Positions 34,801 through 49,800 of a DNA stretch of 64,000 nucleotides are shown one piece after another (position 1 is the stretch's first letter; every line of letters starts with the position of its first letter). Origin of the DNA: Antedon bifida (taxonomy: Eukaryota > Echinodermata > Crinoidea > Comatulida > Antedonidae); the NCBI GenBank assembly GCA_963402885.1, contig OY727096.1, positions 8,503,501-8,567,500 of the forward strand. Direction: 5' to 3'. The notes below the pieces were generated by a model. That model had not been told where the DNA came from. It made no database searches and saw nothing but the letters and a program-made list of their open reading frames with translations. The translations under genes and the position numbers were made by a program.

Positions 34801-37800
34801 TCAGCACTAACAGCATATGATATTCTTCAGTTCAGGTCATAATGTCATAATCTTTTTCCGTGTGCAAAATTCCAACGTTGACGTGCGCGTGGCGTGGCGT
34901 GGCGTGGTTATCCGCTTAGTAGCGGATAACTCCTTGTAATCGTCCTGGTACTTTTTTTTTTTTTTTTGGTTATCCACACTTGGCGGATAACCCCTTGTTA
35001 TTGTCAGGATCTTTTTTTTTTTTTTTTTTTTTTTTAGTTATCCGCACTTGGCGGATAACTCCTTGTTATTGTATAGGATCTCTTTTTCCTGTATTATTAG
35101 TTATCCGCATTGAGCGGATAACTCCTTGTAACTGTCCTGTTTCATCATCTTTTTTTTCTGTATTATTAGTTATCCGCTATGAGCGGATAACTCCTTGTAA
35201 TTGTTTGAAGTCATCTTTTTTTTCTTTATATTATTATTCTTTCTTTCTCTTCCATTTTTGTGTCTCGCGTATCTCAAAAACTTGTAACTTGTAATTTCAT
35301 AACTCTGTCATCATATGGACATTTACGTGAAGTTGTGCACTTCCTATTTTTGAATGACGTCAGAGTTGCGCAACGTGACTTACGCGCGATTTTATAAATT
35401 AAAGTGTAAAGTTAATTCTTATCAAGGGTCAACTTTTTGTGTACTAAAAATGGCATGTTTTACAAGAAGTTACGCGCGCACGCGCATTTCTCCTCCATTT
35501 TTGTGTCTCGCGTATCTCAAAAACTTTTCATAACTTTGGCAACATATGGGCATTCACGTGAAGTTGTGCACCTTCTATTGTGAATGATGTCAGAAATGCG
35601 CAACGTGACTTACGCGCGATTCTATGAATTTCGCGTATTTAACATAGATTGAAAACCATATAACAATTTAAATTGTAGGCACGCGCGTTTAAAATTTTGA
35701 AATGCGAAAAATCAATTTCTAATCAACTTTCTAAGCGTTTCTTGTCATTTTGAGCATATCAAAAATTCCCACGTCCGCGCAAATTTTTATACGCGCTGTT
35801 CGAACGTATCGTTAAAAACATACTTTTTTGCATTATTTATGTTTTTCTAGCCTTTTCTAGTAATTTTACTAACTTTTAAACAATTTCGACTTAAAATTAC
35901 GTCATACGAGTCGAATTGGATAATTTGTGCACGTTTTTGATAAAAAAGTTCAAAAATTCGTCAAAATTATGCCTTTTTTTAAACAGTCGTAGTTTCTGAA
36001 CTAAACGGTTAACATTATTTTTATTACATATTCTGGAAGTAGATAAGTTGTAGATATCGGATCATGCATTATTATGGCTAACCGGACATTGTGACATCAT
36101 CGTATGGCCATCCTAATATAAAATATAGGATTTTTGTATCTTTCGTCATAGCTTATCACATTTAATAGAGCGCATCTCCACTTATCCGTATTCCATTTTG
36201 TCCGAGATTTTAATATTGTGTAGGTCAATCAACTATCTTTCGCATGAGTTAAAAATATTTTAATTTTTATGACGTCATCATGCCTAAAAATTTAAATTAT
36301 GTGGGAATTTTTGACACGCTTAAAATTACATGAAACGCATAGAAAGTTGATTAGAAATTAATTTTGCGCATTTTGAAATTTTAAATGCGCGTGCGCCCGT
36401 AATTTTTTAATCCACAAAAATTTTGCGCTTGATATGACTTAAATTTTCACAAAGTGTCAAAACAAAATTATGCTCGGTTTTTAATCTATGAGCAATCATA
36501 AAAAATCATAAATTCGCGCGTAAGTCATGTTGCGCAACTTTGACATCATTAAAAAATAGGAGGTGCACAACTTCACGTAAATGCCCATATGTTGACAAAG
36601 TTATAACATGTTATGATTGCAAGTTTTACAGATACGGGTGACACAAAAATTACAGAAAGAAAGAAGAACTAGACTTGAACTCGTCACTTTGACGAGTTAG
36701 TTATCCGCACGACAAACGCCACGCGCACGTCATACGTTGGAATTTTGCACACAGAAAAAAGATTATCGCATTATCACCTGTACTGAAGAACATGATATGT
36801 TGTTAGTGCTGAATTCTGTCTATTTTGTATCATATAGTATATTCAGTATAATCAGTATAATCTGTATACATATTACATACAGTGTAGAATAGGTGAAATT
36901 ACGGCACCCGCCATTTATTCCAATTTTTAACATGGCGACGGTATCAAAATCAAAAACTAAGATAGCAATTTCGGAAGCAAATTATCTCAGCAACAACGTA
37001 TTAATGTGTAGAAGAAATTTAAATACGTAAAATATAGATGCGCGCTCTTTTAAATGTGATGAACTATTACGCAAAATATGAAAATATGACTTTTTTTATT
37101 CAGCTGGCCATATGATGACGTCACAACATCCGATTGGCAAAATGTTTACATGAGCATATCGTCATTCATATGAAGTTGTGCAGCGAAGCTTTTCAGCATG
37201 TTTACAATTGCGCAACGTGACTTGCGCGCTATTTTATGAATTTCGCGTATTTAACATAGGTCAAAAACAAAATAACATTTTAAATTGAAACTTTGCAAAA
37301 GTTTAATTTATATCATGCACTAACTTTTTGTTTAAAAAAAATTGCGTGTTTTACACAAAGTTACGCGCGCATGCGCATTTAAAATTTGAAATTGCGCAAA
37401 ATTAATTTCTAATCAACTTTCTACGCGTTCCAAGTCATTTTAAACATGTCAAAAATTCCCAGGCGCGCGCAAATTTTTACGCACGCGGTGCGCACGTAGC
37501 ATTAAAAACATATTTTTTTCACATGATTTATGTTTTTTTGGTCTTTTCTAGTAATTTTACCAACTTTTAAACAATTTCGACTTCAAATTACGTCATACGA
37601 GCACGTTGAATTGTACAATTTGTGCGCGTTTTTGATGAAAATGTTAAAAAATCATCAAAATTATGCCTTTTTTTAAACAGTCGTAGTTTCTAAACTAAAC
37701 GGATAAAGTTATTTTTATTACACATTCTGGAAGATGATAAGTTGTAGATATGGAATCATGCATTAATATGGCGAATCGGTCATTGTGACGTCATCGTATG

Positions 37801-40800
37801 GCCACGCGAATATAAAATATAGGATTTTTGTATCTTTCATCATAGCTCATCACATTTAATAGAGCGCATCTCCAATTATCTGTTTTCCATTTTCACCCCG
37901 ATTTTATATTATCTAGGTCAATCAACTATCTTTCGCATGAGTTAAAAATATTTTAATTTTTATGACGTCATCATGTCTAAAAATGAAAATAAAGTGGGTC
38001 ACTTATTTTCATCTTTACGGTAAATTTCAATCTTGTTATAGCTTGTCAGAATAAAACATGATAATCATGATTAAAACGTTTTCTGGAAGCTATTGGATTG
38101 TAGATACGAATTCATGTAAACATTTTGCAAATCGGATATTGTGACGTCATCATATGGCCAGTTGAATAAAAAAAGTCGTATTTTCATTTTTTGCGTAATA
38201 GTTCATCACATTTAAAAGGGCGCGCATCTATATTTTACGTATTCAAATTTCTTCTACACGTTAATATGTGGTTGCTGAGATAATGTCCTTCCGAAATTGC
38301 TATCTTAGTGTTTCATTTTGATACCGTCGCCATGTTAAAAATAGGAATAAACGGGGGGTCCCGTAGTTTCACCTATTCTACACTGTATGTAACATGTATA
38401 CAGATTATACCGTTTGCAAAATTGACAGAATTCAGCACTAAACAGCATATGATATTCTTCAGTTCAGGTCATAATGCCATAATATTTTTCCGTGTGCAAC
38501 ATTCCAATGTATGACGTGCGCGTGGCGTTTGTCGTGCGGATAACTAACTCGTCAAAGTGACGAGTTCAAATCTAGTTCTTCTGTCTTTCTTCCTTTTTTT
38601 GTGAGCCCTGTTTCTCTAAAATGTGTAAACAGAACATATCGCAACTTTGTCAAAATATAGACATTTACGTGAAGTTGTGCACCTCCTATTTTTGAAAAAC
38701 GTCAGAGTTGCGCAACGTGACTTGCATGCAATTTTATGAATTTAAATGATTGATCATAGATTAAAAACCAAAAGTCATTTTGTATTGAGACTTGGTGAAA
38801 ATTTAATTTATATTAAGAGTCAATTTTCTGTGGATTAAAAATGGCATGTTTCACACAAAGTTACGCGCGCACGCGCATTTAAAATTTCAAAATGTGCAAA
38901 ATTATTCCCACACGCCCGCAAATTTTTACGTGCACGGTGCGCATGTAGCGTTGAAAACACATTTTTTTCTTGTGATTTATGTTTTTCTAGTCTTTTTTTA
39001 GTAATTTTACCAACTTTTATACAATTTTGACTTAAAATCACGTCATACGAGCATGTCGAATTGAACAATTTGCGCGCGTTTTTGTTGAAAAAAGTTCAAC
39101 AATTTGTCAAAATTATGCCTTTTTTTAAACAGTCATAGTTTCTAAACTAAACGGTGAAAGTTATTTTTATTACGTATTCTGAAAGATGATGATTTGTAGA
39201 TATCGGATCATGCATCAATATGGCTAACCGGACATTGTGACGTCATCGTATGGCCACTCGAATATAAAATATAGTATTTTTTGTATCTTTCGTCATAGCT
39301 CATCGCATTTGATAGAGCGCATCTCCACTTATTCGTTTTCCATTTTGCACCTGATTTTGATATTGTCTAGGTCAATCAATTATCTTTAGAATGATTTACC
39401 ATTTTGAAAATTTTGATGACGTCATCATGTTCAAAAGCGTGAATTCTTTGGGTCATTTATTTTTATCATTACAGTAAATTTCAATATGTTATAGCTCCTC
39501 AGAATAAAAAGTGATACTCATGATTAAAACGTTTTCTGGAAGCTGTTGAATTGTAGATACGAATTCATGTACAATCAATCGTCAATCATTGCATCGGATG
39601 TTGTGACATCATCATATGGCCAGTTGAATTATAAAGTCTTATTCTCATATTTTAAGTCATAGTTCATGACATTTAAAAGAGGGCGCATCTATTTTCTGCC
39701 TATCCAAATTTCTTCAACACGTTAATATGTTGTTGCTCAGATAATTTCCTTTTAAAATTGCTATCTACGTGTTTCATTTTTGATGACGTCATCATTTTAA
39801 AATTTGGAATAAAAGGAGGGTCCCGTTCCACCTATTTTGCACTGTATTTAGTATGTATGCTGCACTGTATATAGATATACAGTATATATATTGTATATGG
39901 CATATAGTAGGAACAACTCAGCACTATAAGTGTATAATAGGATGGCAACCTACGTGCATGTTTAAAAAAATAATTTCAGTAAAATGATAAAAATGATCAC
40001 CTATAATTCGTCAAAGTGACAAATTAAATTCTAGTTATGTTTACTTTTTTATGACGAGCATTGAATTTCCCTTTTGAGGATCAATAAAAGTTATCTTATC
40101 TTATCTACTTTATTTGATAAAATATGTTATACCAGTCAAAAGTGATTAATACCAAATTTGACATATTTTACCTCTAATGACCCATAAATTATATGTTCCA
40201 CTAACCAGATTTTGGTAGATTTTGAAAAGAAAGTGTACAACTAGGTACTGAATCAGTTAAGAAAGGTTTGAAAGCTATTGCAATTTGTTTTGGGTTACCG
40301 CTTTTTTTCATAGATTGCCTGTACTTACAGGTCTGGTAGATTTATTTAATAGTTATTTACCTCCGCCAAGGAGGTATATGTAATCGATCGCGTGTGTTTG
40401 TTTGTCTGTTTGTTTGTTTGTTAGCAGGATTACTCAGAAAGTAATTACAAGGGCTTTACCAAAATGAATGTACAGATAGATATGTGGTCAAGGACCATTC
40501 CATTAAATTTTGGGTCAATTTCGGACCACGGTCCCAATTCTGGACCACTTTTTAGTATACTTTTCAGACCTGCTAGTGTTAAAAAGATAGGACAGAATTT
40601 GTTAAAAGCCGGCGAGCAGTCTTAAAGTAACAAGTAAACTCAAATTGAATTTTCTCGAGAACTACTTGTCCAAAAAACTTCATTTTTGTGCAAGAGGCAA
40701 CAGTTATAATTTGTGATTTGTAATTTTAAAACATAATTTGATTTAATATGCATGTATTTTGATGCGAGTAGTTTACAAAACCTATTTCTTTTCAAATTCA

Positions 40801-43800
40801 CTCGTTTGATTTTCGCGTTGCTGTTCTATTGTTAGTCAACTGAAGCTATTGTTAATTGAAAGGCTTGTTACATAACCATTACACCAAACTCGCATACACA
40901 TGCTTGTAGTGAAATTAGCGTAAATCACAAACAGCATTAAGACACACACAAATATATATATATATTTTTTTACCGGAGAAATCTTATGTAGGAGAATTTT
41001 ACAGTAGGCGGAGGTATGCACTCTCGGAGTGGCTTTCTAGTTTTATTATGATTTACATAAATGGGACATATTTTTAGTAAAGTTTTTTTTTTTTTAGATT
41101 GGCACTATTAGTCCTGCTGACTTCAATTTTGATCAAACCCTGAGTGTACTAAGATATGGTAAAATTTACTATTTCCATTATGAAATTTGATAATTTATTT
41201 TATTTACAGTGTTGTCTTGATGCTGTACATTGTAATTCCCCTATTTATTTATTTATTTTAATGCGCCCTTTCAAATATTTTTTCCTCATAAATGGCAACA
41301 AAAGGTTTGATTGTAGATATTAAGATGAACATATTTCTGCATTGATAGAGCAGCAGTGAAGGGATATGCAGCCTGAAAGAACGAAGACCAGTTTTTCTAG
41401 GCATTATCTTTATTATCATATTTGGGGTTACAGGAATACACATTTATTGTGGATTTTAATATTTCACTATATTTAAACATTTTTAGTGGACAGAGTAAAA
41501 CGCATTAGGACACATGCAATAGTGGATGAAAGCCCTACAGATAAAATGATAAGAGAGTTGAAGGAGAAGAATGCAAGATTGATAGAAGAGTTTGAAAAGA
41601 GCAAGCAAAGCGGAGAGGGTACAACAGAAACGATACAGCAAGGATTTACTGAAGCAGGTATAAGAAACTCTTTCTTTTTAGGTTATATGCATTATCATGC
41701 ATATAACCTCTTGATTCTGTCAGAATCTTTCTTTATTTATTTATTCCTTTATTTATTCTTTCCTTAGCACTATTTTGTCTGTCAATTATCTTGATATCAG
41801 TTTCATCTAGCTAAGTCAATTTTTCAGAGTATATTCCTTATAGCCAGGAATCGATGTGGTTATGTTTTCACGGGGCGCAATCAAAAATTACGCGGTCTAC
41901 GCGCGATTTAATGAAATCACGTTTGTAATCATATCTTCACAATCATGAATCACTTTTAAACAAAATTTGGTACTCATAAAATTCAGGTCATATTTCATCA
42001 TATGACAATATAATTACGTGCGTAGCGAATATAACACATGCGTACACGCGCTTAACATTTTCACAATTGTCAAAATTTATTTTCGATGAAATTAGAGTAC
42101 TTTTCAGACAATTTTAAGCGTTTAAAAAATTACCATGAGTGCTCAGATTTTTGCACGCGCACTGCGCGTTATACGTTGATGCGCACTCTTTTTGTCCGAT
42201 TTCTTTTGTACAACCTTTCTTTAATAATATCATCATATTTTATTCACTTTTCAACGCGAAATTGCGTTATACGACAACGTCAAAAGTGACAGGCTACGCA
42301 AGTATAAGTTAACAAAATGGTGAAAATATGCTAAATTTTAAAATTAATATAGATCGTTAGAATGCTCGGGAACACCTACTTTTTATTTCATTTTCTTGAA
42401 GTGTATGTATCTTATGTATGATTTATTATTAAATTAAGGGAACAAAAGTTGATTAAGTCATAATTAATTGCATATTAAATTTTAAAAAATTAATTTCGAC
42501 AATCAAACAAATTATGACATTTCTTAGGCCAAAATAACAAACTTAACATTAACTTTCTTCTTCAAAAGTTCATATATCAAAGTTAAAAGTATATAGTTTG
42601 ACAGTGCATCATTTTTTAACATTTTTAGAGATGTCATCATAGTAAAAAATTATAATTCATTGCGGTATGTAATAATCTATCTGCACCAAAGTGGTTACTG
42701 CATGGTAAGACGGATGAATTTTTAGTCAGTTGTGTATGGCTCGGTGGTCTGTGCTCGTGTCTATGGCATTCAAGGTACCGAGATCGAGTCTAACCTTGGG
42801 AAACGAAATAAGATTTTTTTTTATTATCCGTATTGTTTGTTCAAATTTATTTCTTAGTGTATAGATTATACACATGTCTTTATTATTATGTAATATAATA
42901 TATTATAACAAATGTGGTTTATGACATTATACGCAGAGGGATCTTTGATCGGATTGTGATACCGGCTATTGTATTCGCGTTAGCAAGGTCCTATCATATA
43001 TTATAAATAATTAAAGATTATGAGAAAATCAATCAATCAAAATATCTTTTAAAAATCAATTATCTTTATTTAAATCAATGCATATAACATATAATTCGTC
43101 ATAGTGACGAATTAAATCTAGTTGTCGTTAAAATTCTATTTGTAAGTTTTTCATTTCAATTATATTTTTTCAATAAATATTTTCATCGTACCACCTGTAA
43201 TCTATCTATGCATTTCCACACTCAAAATCCTAATGATAATACATGCTCTAAATTGAATAGATGAAAAAGTTATTGTAATTTTTATTAGTAGTAAGCATCA
43301 AAAAGTGACACCTGTCAGTATAATTATGGGTATTTTTTGAAGTAAGATTTCTAATGATGATGAAAGGTATTATAGCCATACAAAATGCAAAGATAAATGA
43401 AGCATCATCTACTGCTGCAGTACTGACTTAGACGTGTGTAAATTTGCTTCTGGGTTTTTCGCTGTTTTTCTACTACGTACAGTTATTTGATATTTGTCAA
43501 CATTTTTGTGAGTTGATAATTTTGTGGTAAGGTTGCCAATCTCGAAAATTCACAAAAATTAAATCACCACAAAAATAACAGCATATACAATATATTTGTT
43601 ATGTATGTACATCGCCCCTTGATACCTTGATAAGTAAATTAGGCTTTGTCGGAGTCCGGAACATAACATATAGTAATCAACAATATATTGTCTGTTATAC
43701 TAACCCTGAGGGACGGGAAAGCAAAGGTGAAGAGCCAGATAATCCTTATAAAAGAGAAAAAATTCTGACTGAAAAAGGAAGAGAATATAAGTTAGAGTTA

Positions 43801-46800
43801 AAAGGAAAAGAGTTACGTTAAACATGTCAAGAAAGCCATAGCAACTGTCCAAAATTTGATAGCTTATTCTGTGGATATCCAATTCTTCCAATCGGAAATT
43901 GCAAAAATGGTCACAGTTGCAGGAACGCTTGGGGACATTCAAGCAGATATGTATGAGTTATTGAATGTAGAGAGATGAAAAGAATTTTATAATCGTTATG
44001 ATTATTAGAATAGGATCGTATATGAAACCAGACAATCTGCAATTGTAAAATTAATAAGGAGTTGTTAAATATAGAAGAAGAGCAATTGTCAAGTAGAGCT
44101 AGCAGAGCATGTAGACGTTCTGTTCGTTCGTTCGATGGTCAGTTCTAGCAAGTCTTCTGTAAAACAATGGAAATATGAGCTACATCTCATATGCTAACTG
44201 AGAAACTTCATGGATAGACAAATCTTTAATTGTGGACAAAATCATCAAATTTAAGATAGCACAACGTCTTGTAAGTACCCATAGTGTTTTGAGTTATAAG
44301 TTTATATTTAGTAGTTTAGTTTGAAATTGTTTGTAGGATGATAATACTTTTATATGATATGAAATAGGGAAATATTAATGTGACTGTATCTAGTATATAG
44401 GCTACTGTTTTTCATTGCTACATAACCTTGAGTGCATTAGCCTGCTGTAATAACCTTGAGTGCATAGCCTGCTGTAATAAGATATACCAAGGGAATCTTT
44501 GTTTAGATCTGTGGTCAAGTATTTGTATGCTATATATCTATAGTACTGTACCACAGTATTCACAGTTCATTTTATATGAAATTATATAATGCATTGATTT
44601 AATAGTATAATAATATTTGTAGTTTGATGTTACTATAGCTTACTACAGTAGATAATTATAGATAGTTGATTGTAAACATTTGTAGTTACACACTTTTTAT
44701 ATCCTTTGTTTGTAGTCAATCGTGATACTATATGAGTGTTGACAAAGTGCGAGGCAAGCGAGGCACGCCAAATATTTGTGCGAGGCATCATTTTATCATT
44801 TCCAAAAGTGCGAGGCATGCGAGGCATATAGTTTACAATTTCAAAAAGGTGCGAGGCATATCTTAACGTGCTATTATGCTATATTATAGGCCTAATAATC
44901 AATCGATACAAGCGTATCTAAATAGATTCGTGTATACACTCATCATGTTGTTATTTTTATGTAACGATTGTTTTTTCATTCAAGTCATATCGTGTCAAAT
45001 TTTACTTTTACAAAAGTGCCCAAACTACGGTTAAAAAAAAAAGACAGTCTTCAACTTTGGATAAACAATAATTGTTATAGCGACACACTCATCAAATGAC
45101 TGCCATGTTTGTTGGCATTTCGAGTGTGTTCACTTTACAATTAATTTAACATGTCTCTCGAACATAGCAGAGTGAAAATAATATTTTGTCACACCCCTGC
45201 GCCTCGATCCGGTAGACCCGAGAGATGGAAAATCCCTCTTTACTATTTAGCAGGTAGCGGAATGATTCAGCCCTCAGCTCAGAGGATTGTCGTGCATTCC
45301 CCTCCTATAGCACGTGGTTTCAGCAGCAACGCACAGACTTCTCTCTGAGCGGCGTGCCAAAGACATTTTTGACATTCCATTCTCTAGGAACAACACGTGT
45401 ACCTCTCTCGCAAATAAGGTGAACAGCGATTGCCAGGACAAGTTCAATAACTGGCGGTGAATAAAAGGTAACTGATATGCCGATCAAATAACATGTCGCA
45501 AAGAAAAAAATTGCGAGAGAATTCTGGAGCGCGTGTGAAAAAAGACTTACGTCCGACAATTGTAATACTAGGCCTAAAATTAAACTTTAGCTAATAATTA
45601 TGCTTAGCCCTAACCTAGATAAGAGGCCTATGTAGAAAATAATTTAATCAATTTTGATATAATAATAATTGGTGTAATATTTAATAATGATACACTATTC
45701 CTGTTTTAGTAAGCTAGGTATATTACGAACGATTTTTATTTATTGTTGTCCATGTACGTACTAATAAACCTGGCGCTAGTTTCCTTCGCTTGTATTTTTA
45801 CTCCAAATTTGATAACTAACTTTATCGTGTGAATACCACACCTTAGAAGTATACCTCATGAGTACTTTAATGAAAGAATCACATAAAAAGTAACAAATAA
45901 ATCCTTAAATTAATGATTTTACAGGCGTGTTTCTCGCACACTGTTCGCGAATTTCACTTATTCAATGTTCAATATTTTTGTTTCTATGGAGCGCCAAAAG
46001 AGCAACGATAATAGAGGACTAAAACTCAGTGGAATGCGTCAATTTCTCATGCATTTATTGGTGAAAAACACGTTTTATTTCAATATATTTGTTAATTTGT
46101 CAATAAAAATGCTGCAATATGTTACTGCTGATACTGTTCTGTTTTCAAAGAATAATAATCGATCCTAAATCAACATCACTACCTAGTCTAGACCTAGGAC
46201 ATCCTACTAAGGATATTATGATGAATTTTTCTATTTTATTCTTTAAAAGGTTAACGAAACCGTGTACAGTATCAACAGTAACATTTTTCCTTACTGACAG
46301 TGACAAAATCTATTGAAATTGTACGTGATTTTCACCAAATAATGCGTTAAAAATATGGATTCCACAGAGTTTTTAGCCCTCTAATTAATTTTGCTCTTTT
46401 GGCGTTCCATAGAAACCAAAATATTGAACATTGAGTGTGCGAAATTCGCAGTATGCAAGAAAAACGTCTGTAAAATCACCAATTTAATGGATTTATTGTT
46501 ACTTTTATGTGATTTTTCTTCATTAAAGTAGGCCTACTAATTCTAAGCTGTGGTATTCAGGATAAAGTAGGTTAAAATACAAGGCAGGTGCAAAAGGGAA
46601 CTAGCCTAGCGGGCCTAGTAGGCCTAGGCTACTTCAATTTCGGTGATTTCCTGCCTCGCAATTTTGAGAAATGATAAAATGATGCCTCGCATTTTTTGAT
46701 GATGGTAAAACGATGCCTCGCATAAATTTCTGACTTGCCTTGCATGCCTTCCCTGCCTCGCGTCCCTCGCTGCCTCGCACTTTGTTACTACCCATACTAT

Positions 46801-49800
46801 ATTGGGATTTGGAATCTGATTATATTGAGGAACAGAATAAACTTGAATCACGCATTGAAACCGTTGGCTTTATATCGTATGGTGTATTTTGAAGTTTGTT
46901 TAAATATTGGAGCCAACAAGTAGGATCGTCTACATAAAAATCATATCAAATGAAATCGGCTGCAAAGTTTGCACACCCGAGAGAACTTTTAGCACCGAAC
47001 AAATAAACTTTCATACGATATTCCACCATTTTTTGTTCAAAGTCACTACCTTCCCACCACAAGAACCGTAGTTCATAAAATTGATGGAACTTCCCTTTTA
47101 TATCGGGCCATGATGGCAACCTCTTCTAGTATACCAATCAGACCATTCATTAAATCTGGACCTTGAAGTAGGTAATCATTTAAACAGACGCCTTCATATT
47201 TTGCCGAACAGTCGAACACAACTCTTACTACATTTGGCTTTTTAGATTCAGATACCTTTTCTGCATAGCCTGTAGCAGGTAAACCATTCATAAAGGAAAT
47301 ATAGTGTTCTTTAAAGATGTATTGTCCCTTTGACCAATTCCAAAAAAATAAAAAAATAAATATTTCGAAAAAAGTGGGTCATTTTGAAGTATCATAATAG
47401 TTATTAACTTTCACCAAAAATTAGTCAAAAAAAAAATCATTTAACTGAAATACAGACGTTTTTTTGTTCAAAAAATAACTTTGACTTCCAGTCAAAGTTT
47501 TTGATCAAAACATATCTCATAATGCAACGCGCTTGTTTGGCTACTCTGTATGCATAATCATAAAACTTCCTGTCTTGGGTCTTGCTGTCTGGGTATTTGT
47601 GATCTTCCTATTGGAATCTGGTCTCTTGTAAACACTTTCGATAGAGGAACTATTTCTTTTCTGTCAAAACTCAACACTTCCAGATCGTGAATTGTTCTAC
47701 AAGATATCGTCACGGTTGCTTCTTACGTAGACAGTAAGAGTTGAGTTGCATGCTCATAAACTTTAAGATGATTAAACAGATCATCTGAAATAAAACTGCT
47801 ATTGCTTTGTGGATCCAGAATACAGTACTGAAGAATCTCATTTGAAACATCATTCTTCTTTCGGACCCATACATTGAATTATCAATATTCTGTCGGCGTA
47901 CCAAAGTACGATGAGAAGTTGTAGGCACTAGCCTCTTGTCAAAGTGTAGGCTAAAGAAGTGTTCGTTAGAAAATGCTTTACATTTGATTCTGCTTTCACA
48001 TGTGTTTATTTGATGTTGGTCAGTTATTCCGCAACCATAACATAACCTATTTTTCCTCAAGAATTCTTTTCTCTCCATCAGGATAGATTCTTGAACTTTT
48101 TACATTTATCAATATGATGAACCTCTTCACAAAACAGACATTTTTTACCATCAAAGTCCATAGTTTTTCTTTGGTTTGCTTCATCGTGCGTTACTGTGGC
48201 CAATGATGAGTATTTTCATTCGTATCCTTTGTGGTCTTGACCTTGTAGTTGCTTTGTCTTCATCACTCTTGTAACGTTGGTCAAAGGCAGGTATGTTTGC
48301 TTCACGTGCTTGTGTTTTGATGAACTTGACAAATGTAGTAAACGTTGAAAAAATAGGCTTATGTTCTTGGACGTTATGAGGCCACTTTGCCTCAATATAT
48401 AAAGGTAATTTTGCAACAAGTTTCGCATTCTCTTGTGGAAAATTCAACACTTGTAGATAGGGAATTTGCTGCATCACAACATTTACTTCATTTACAAAGT
48501 CAGATCGATCGAAAAGTGGGTGAATTACATAAAAACAGAAATATCAATCCGCTCGCAATGCATGTTGGGATTTATAGCAGGTCACTAAAATTATTAGCAT
48601 CAACTTTAACCGTTTAAAGATGAAAAAAGTTATCTCAATAGGACCATACAGTATTTATTTTTACATTAAATGTACTTTCTGACCTTAAATTAGATCTAAA
48701 AAACGTAGGGAATGGGACTTTAAGCGGATCACCACTAAAAACAACAATAATGCCGGAAGCCTTATAGAATCAACGATCTGTTTCATTACATTTGCCGTTG
48801 GTATTGACGATTCCCCTACAACATTGTTTGTCGATACCATCTCAGTTGCTTGACCATATACAGGTACTCCATACGACAAGGCAACTGGGTTAGTGTGAAC
48901 GTGAGAAGAAACCAATGATTGTGGCAAGGTATTTAGGTAACAACACACTGGATGGTTCGATAAGGCAGGCGTTGTGTACATAACAGATTGATCCACTGTG
49001 TGCTGTAATGGCTCCGTGTTATTACATTCGTAGACGCAACGGGATAGACAGAAACGGCAAAGCTCACACACACTGGTTGCGTAACCTTTCTACCATATGA
49101 AATTGGATGAGGCGTCGGAGACAAAACAACATTCAGGTCTTGTTTTTCCACATTAATTTGTTGATATATAGAGGTACCAGGATCTAACACAATCTCTGTA
49201 GTAGTAAGTTGTGGTTCACTAACCACATCCACGATCGGAACATCTCCAGCAGTATCAACTTTAGAATACACAGCACTAAGAAATCGTTTCATGTCATCTT
49301 CTTTATCTTCTCCGGGTAATCCTTCAACTACCTGCTCAACAGAAAAATAATCTTCTTCTTCTGCTTTCAGACAGACCAAAAATGCTCAAGAGCCTTTCAC
49401 TTCAGATGATCACTGAGATGGTGAATGAGATGAAAAAAGCCACTGTGCTCACTTTGGTGAATTATGAGAGGGATGTGCATCAGTCAATTATTAAACGATT
49501 CGAGCAATTCTCTATTGCATATTGTCAACGCCGGAAAAGGTATCTGTTAGCATCTTCTCGTACAAATGGGAAATGCATACCAGCGATGTCTGTAGCAGAC
49601 CTCCAGATAGCTTTTGTAAGTGGACACAGGTGGAGTACTTCAAATCAGAAATTGAAATCCTACGAAAAGTGAAGCAAACTGGTGAGATTACCGAACATAA
49701 TTTGGCACGAATGAGAAAAGTTACTCTAAAACGGTCAAGTTGCATGTATAAATTAGACCCCTTTCTAGATAAGAATGGCATCCTTCGAGTAGGTGGTAGA

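Larger units (their letters stand above)
30241..41097 (+). other. 10.9-kb kinesin intron
   Basis: It runs from the donor GTAAGT to an acceptor with a long T run and TTTTTAG at 41097. It holds the Penelope fragment, hairpin satellite, Helentron stacks and MITEs listed separately. Confidence 0.75.

Noticed and set aside
34980-35294. 104-codon plus-strand frame with poly-Phe and repeated ITPCNC motifs
   Set aside because: It is the translation of the stacked Helentron 5' termini and T runs.
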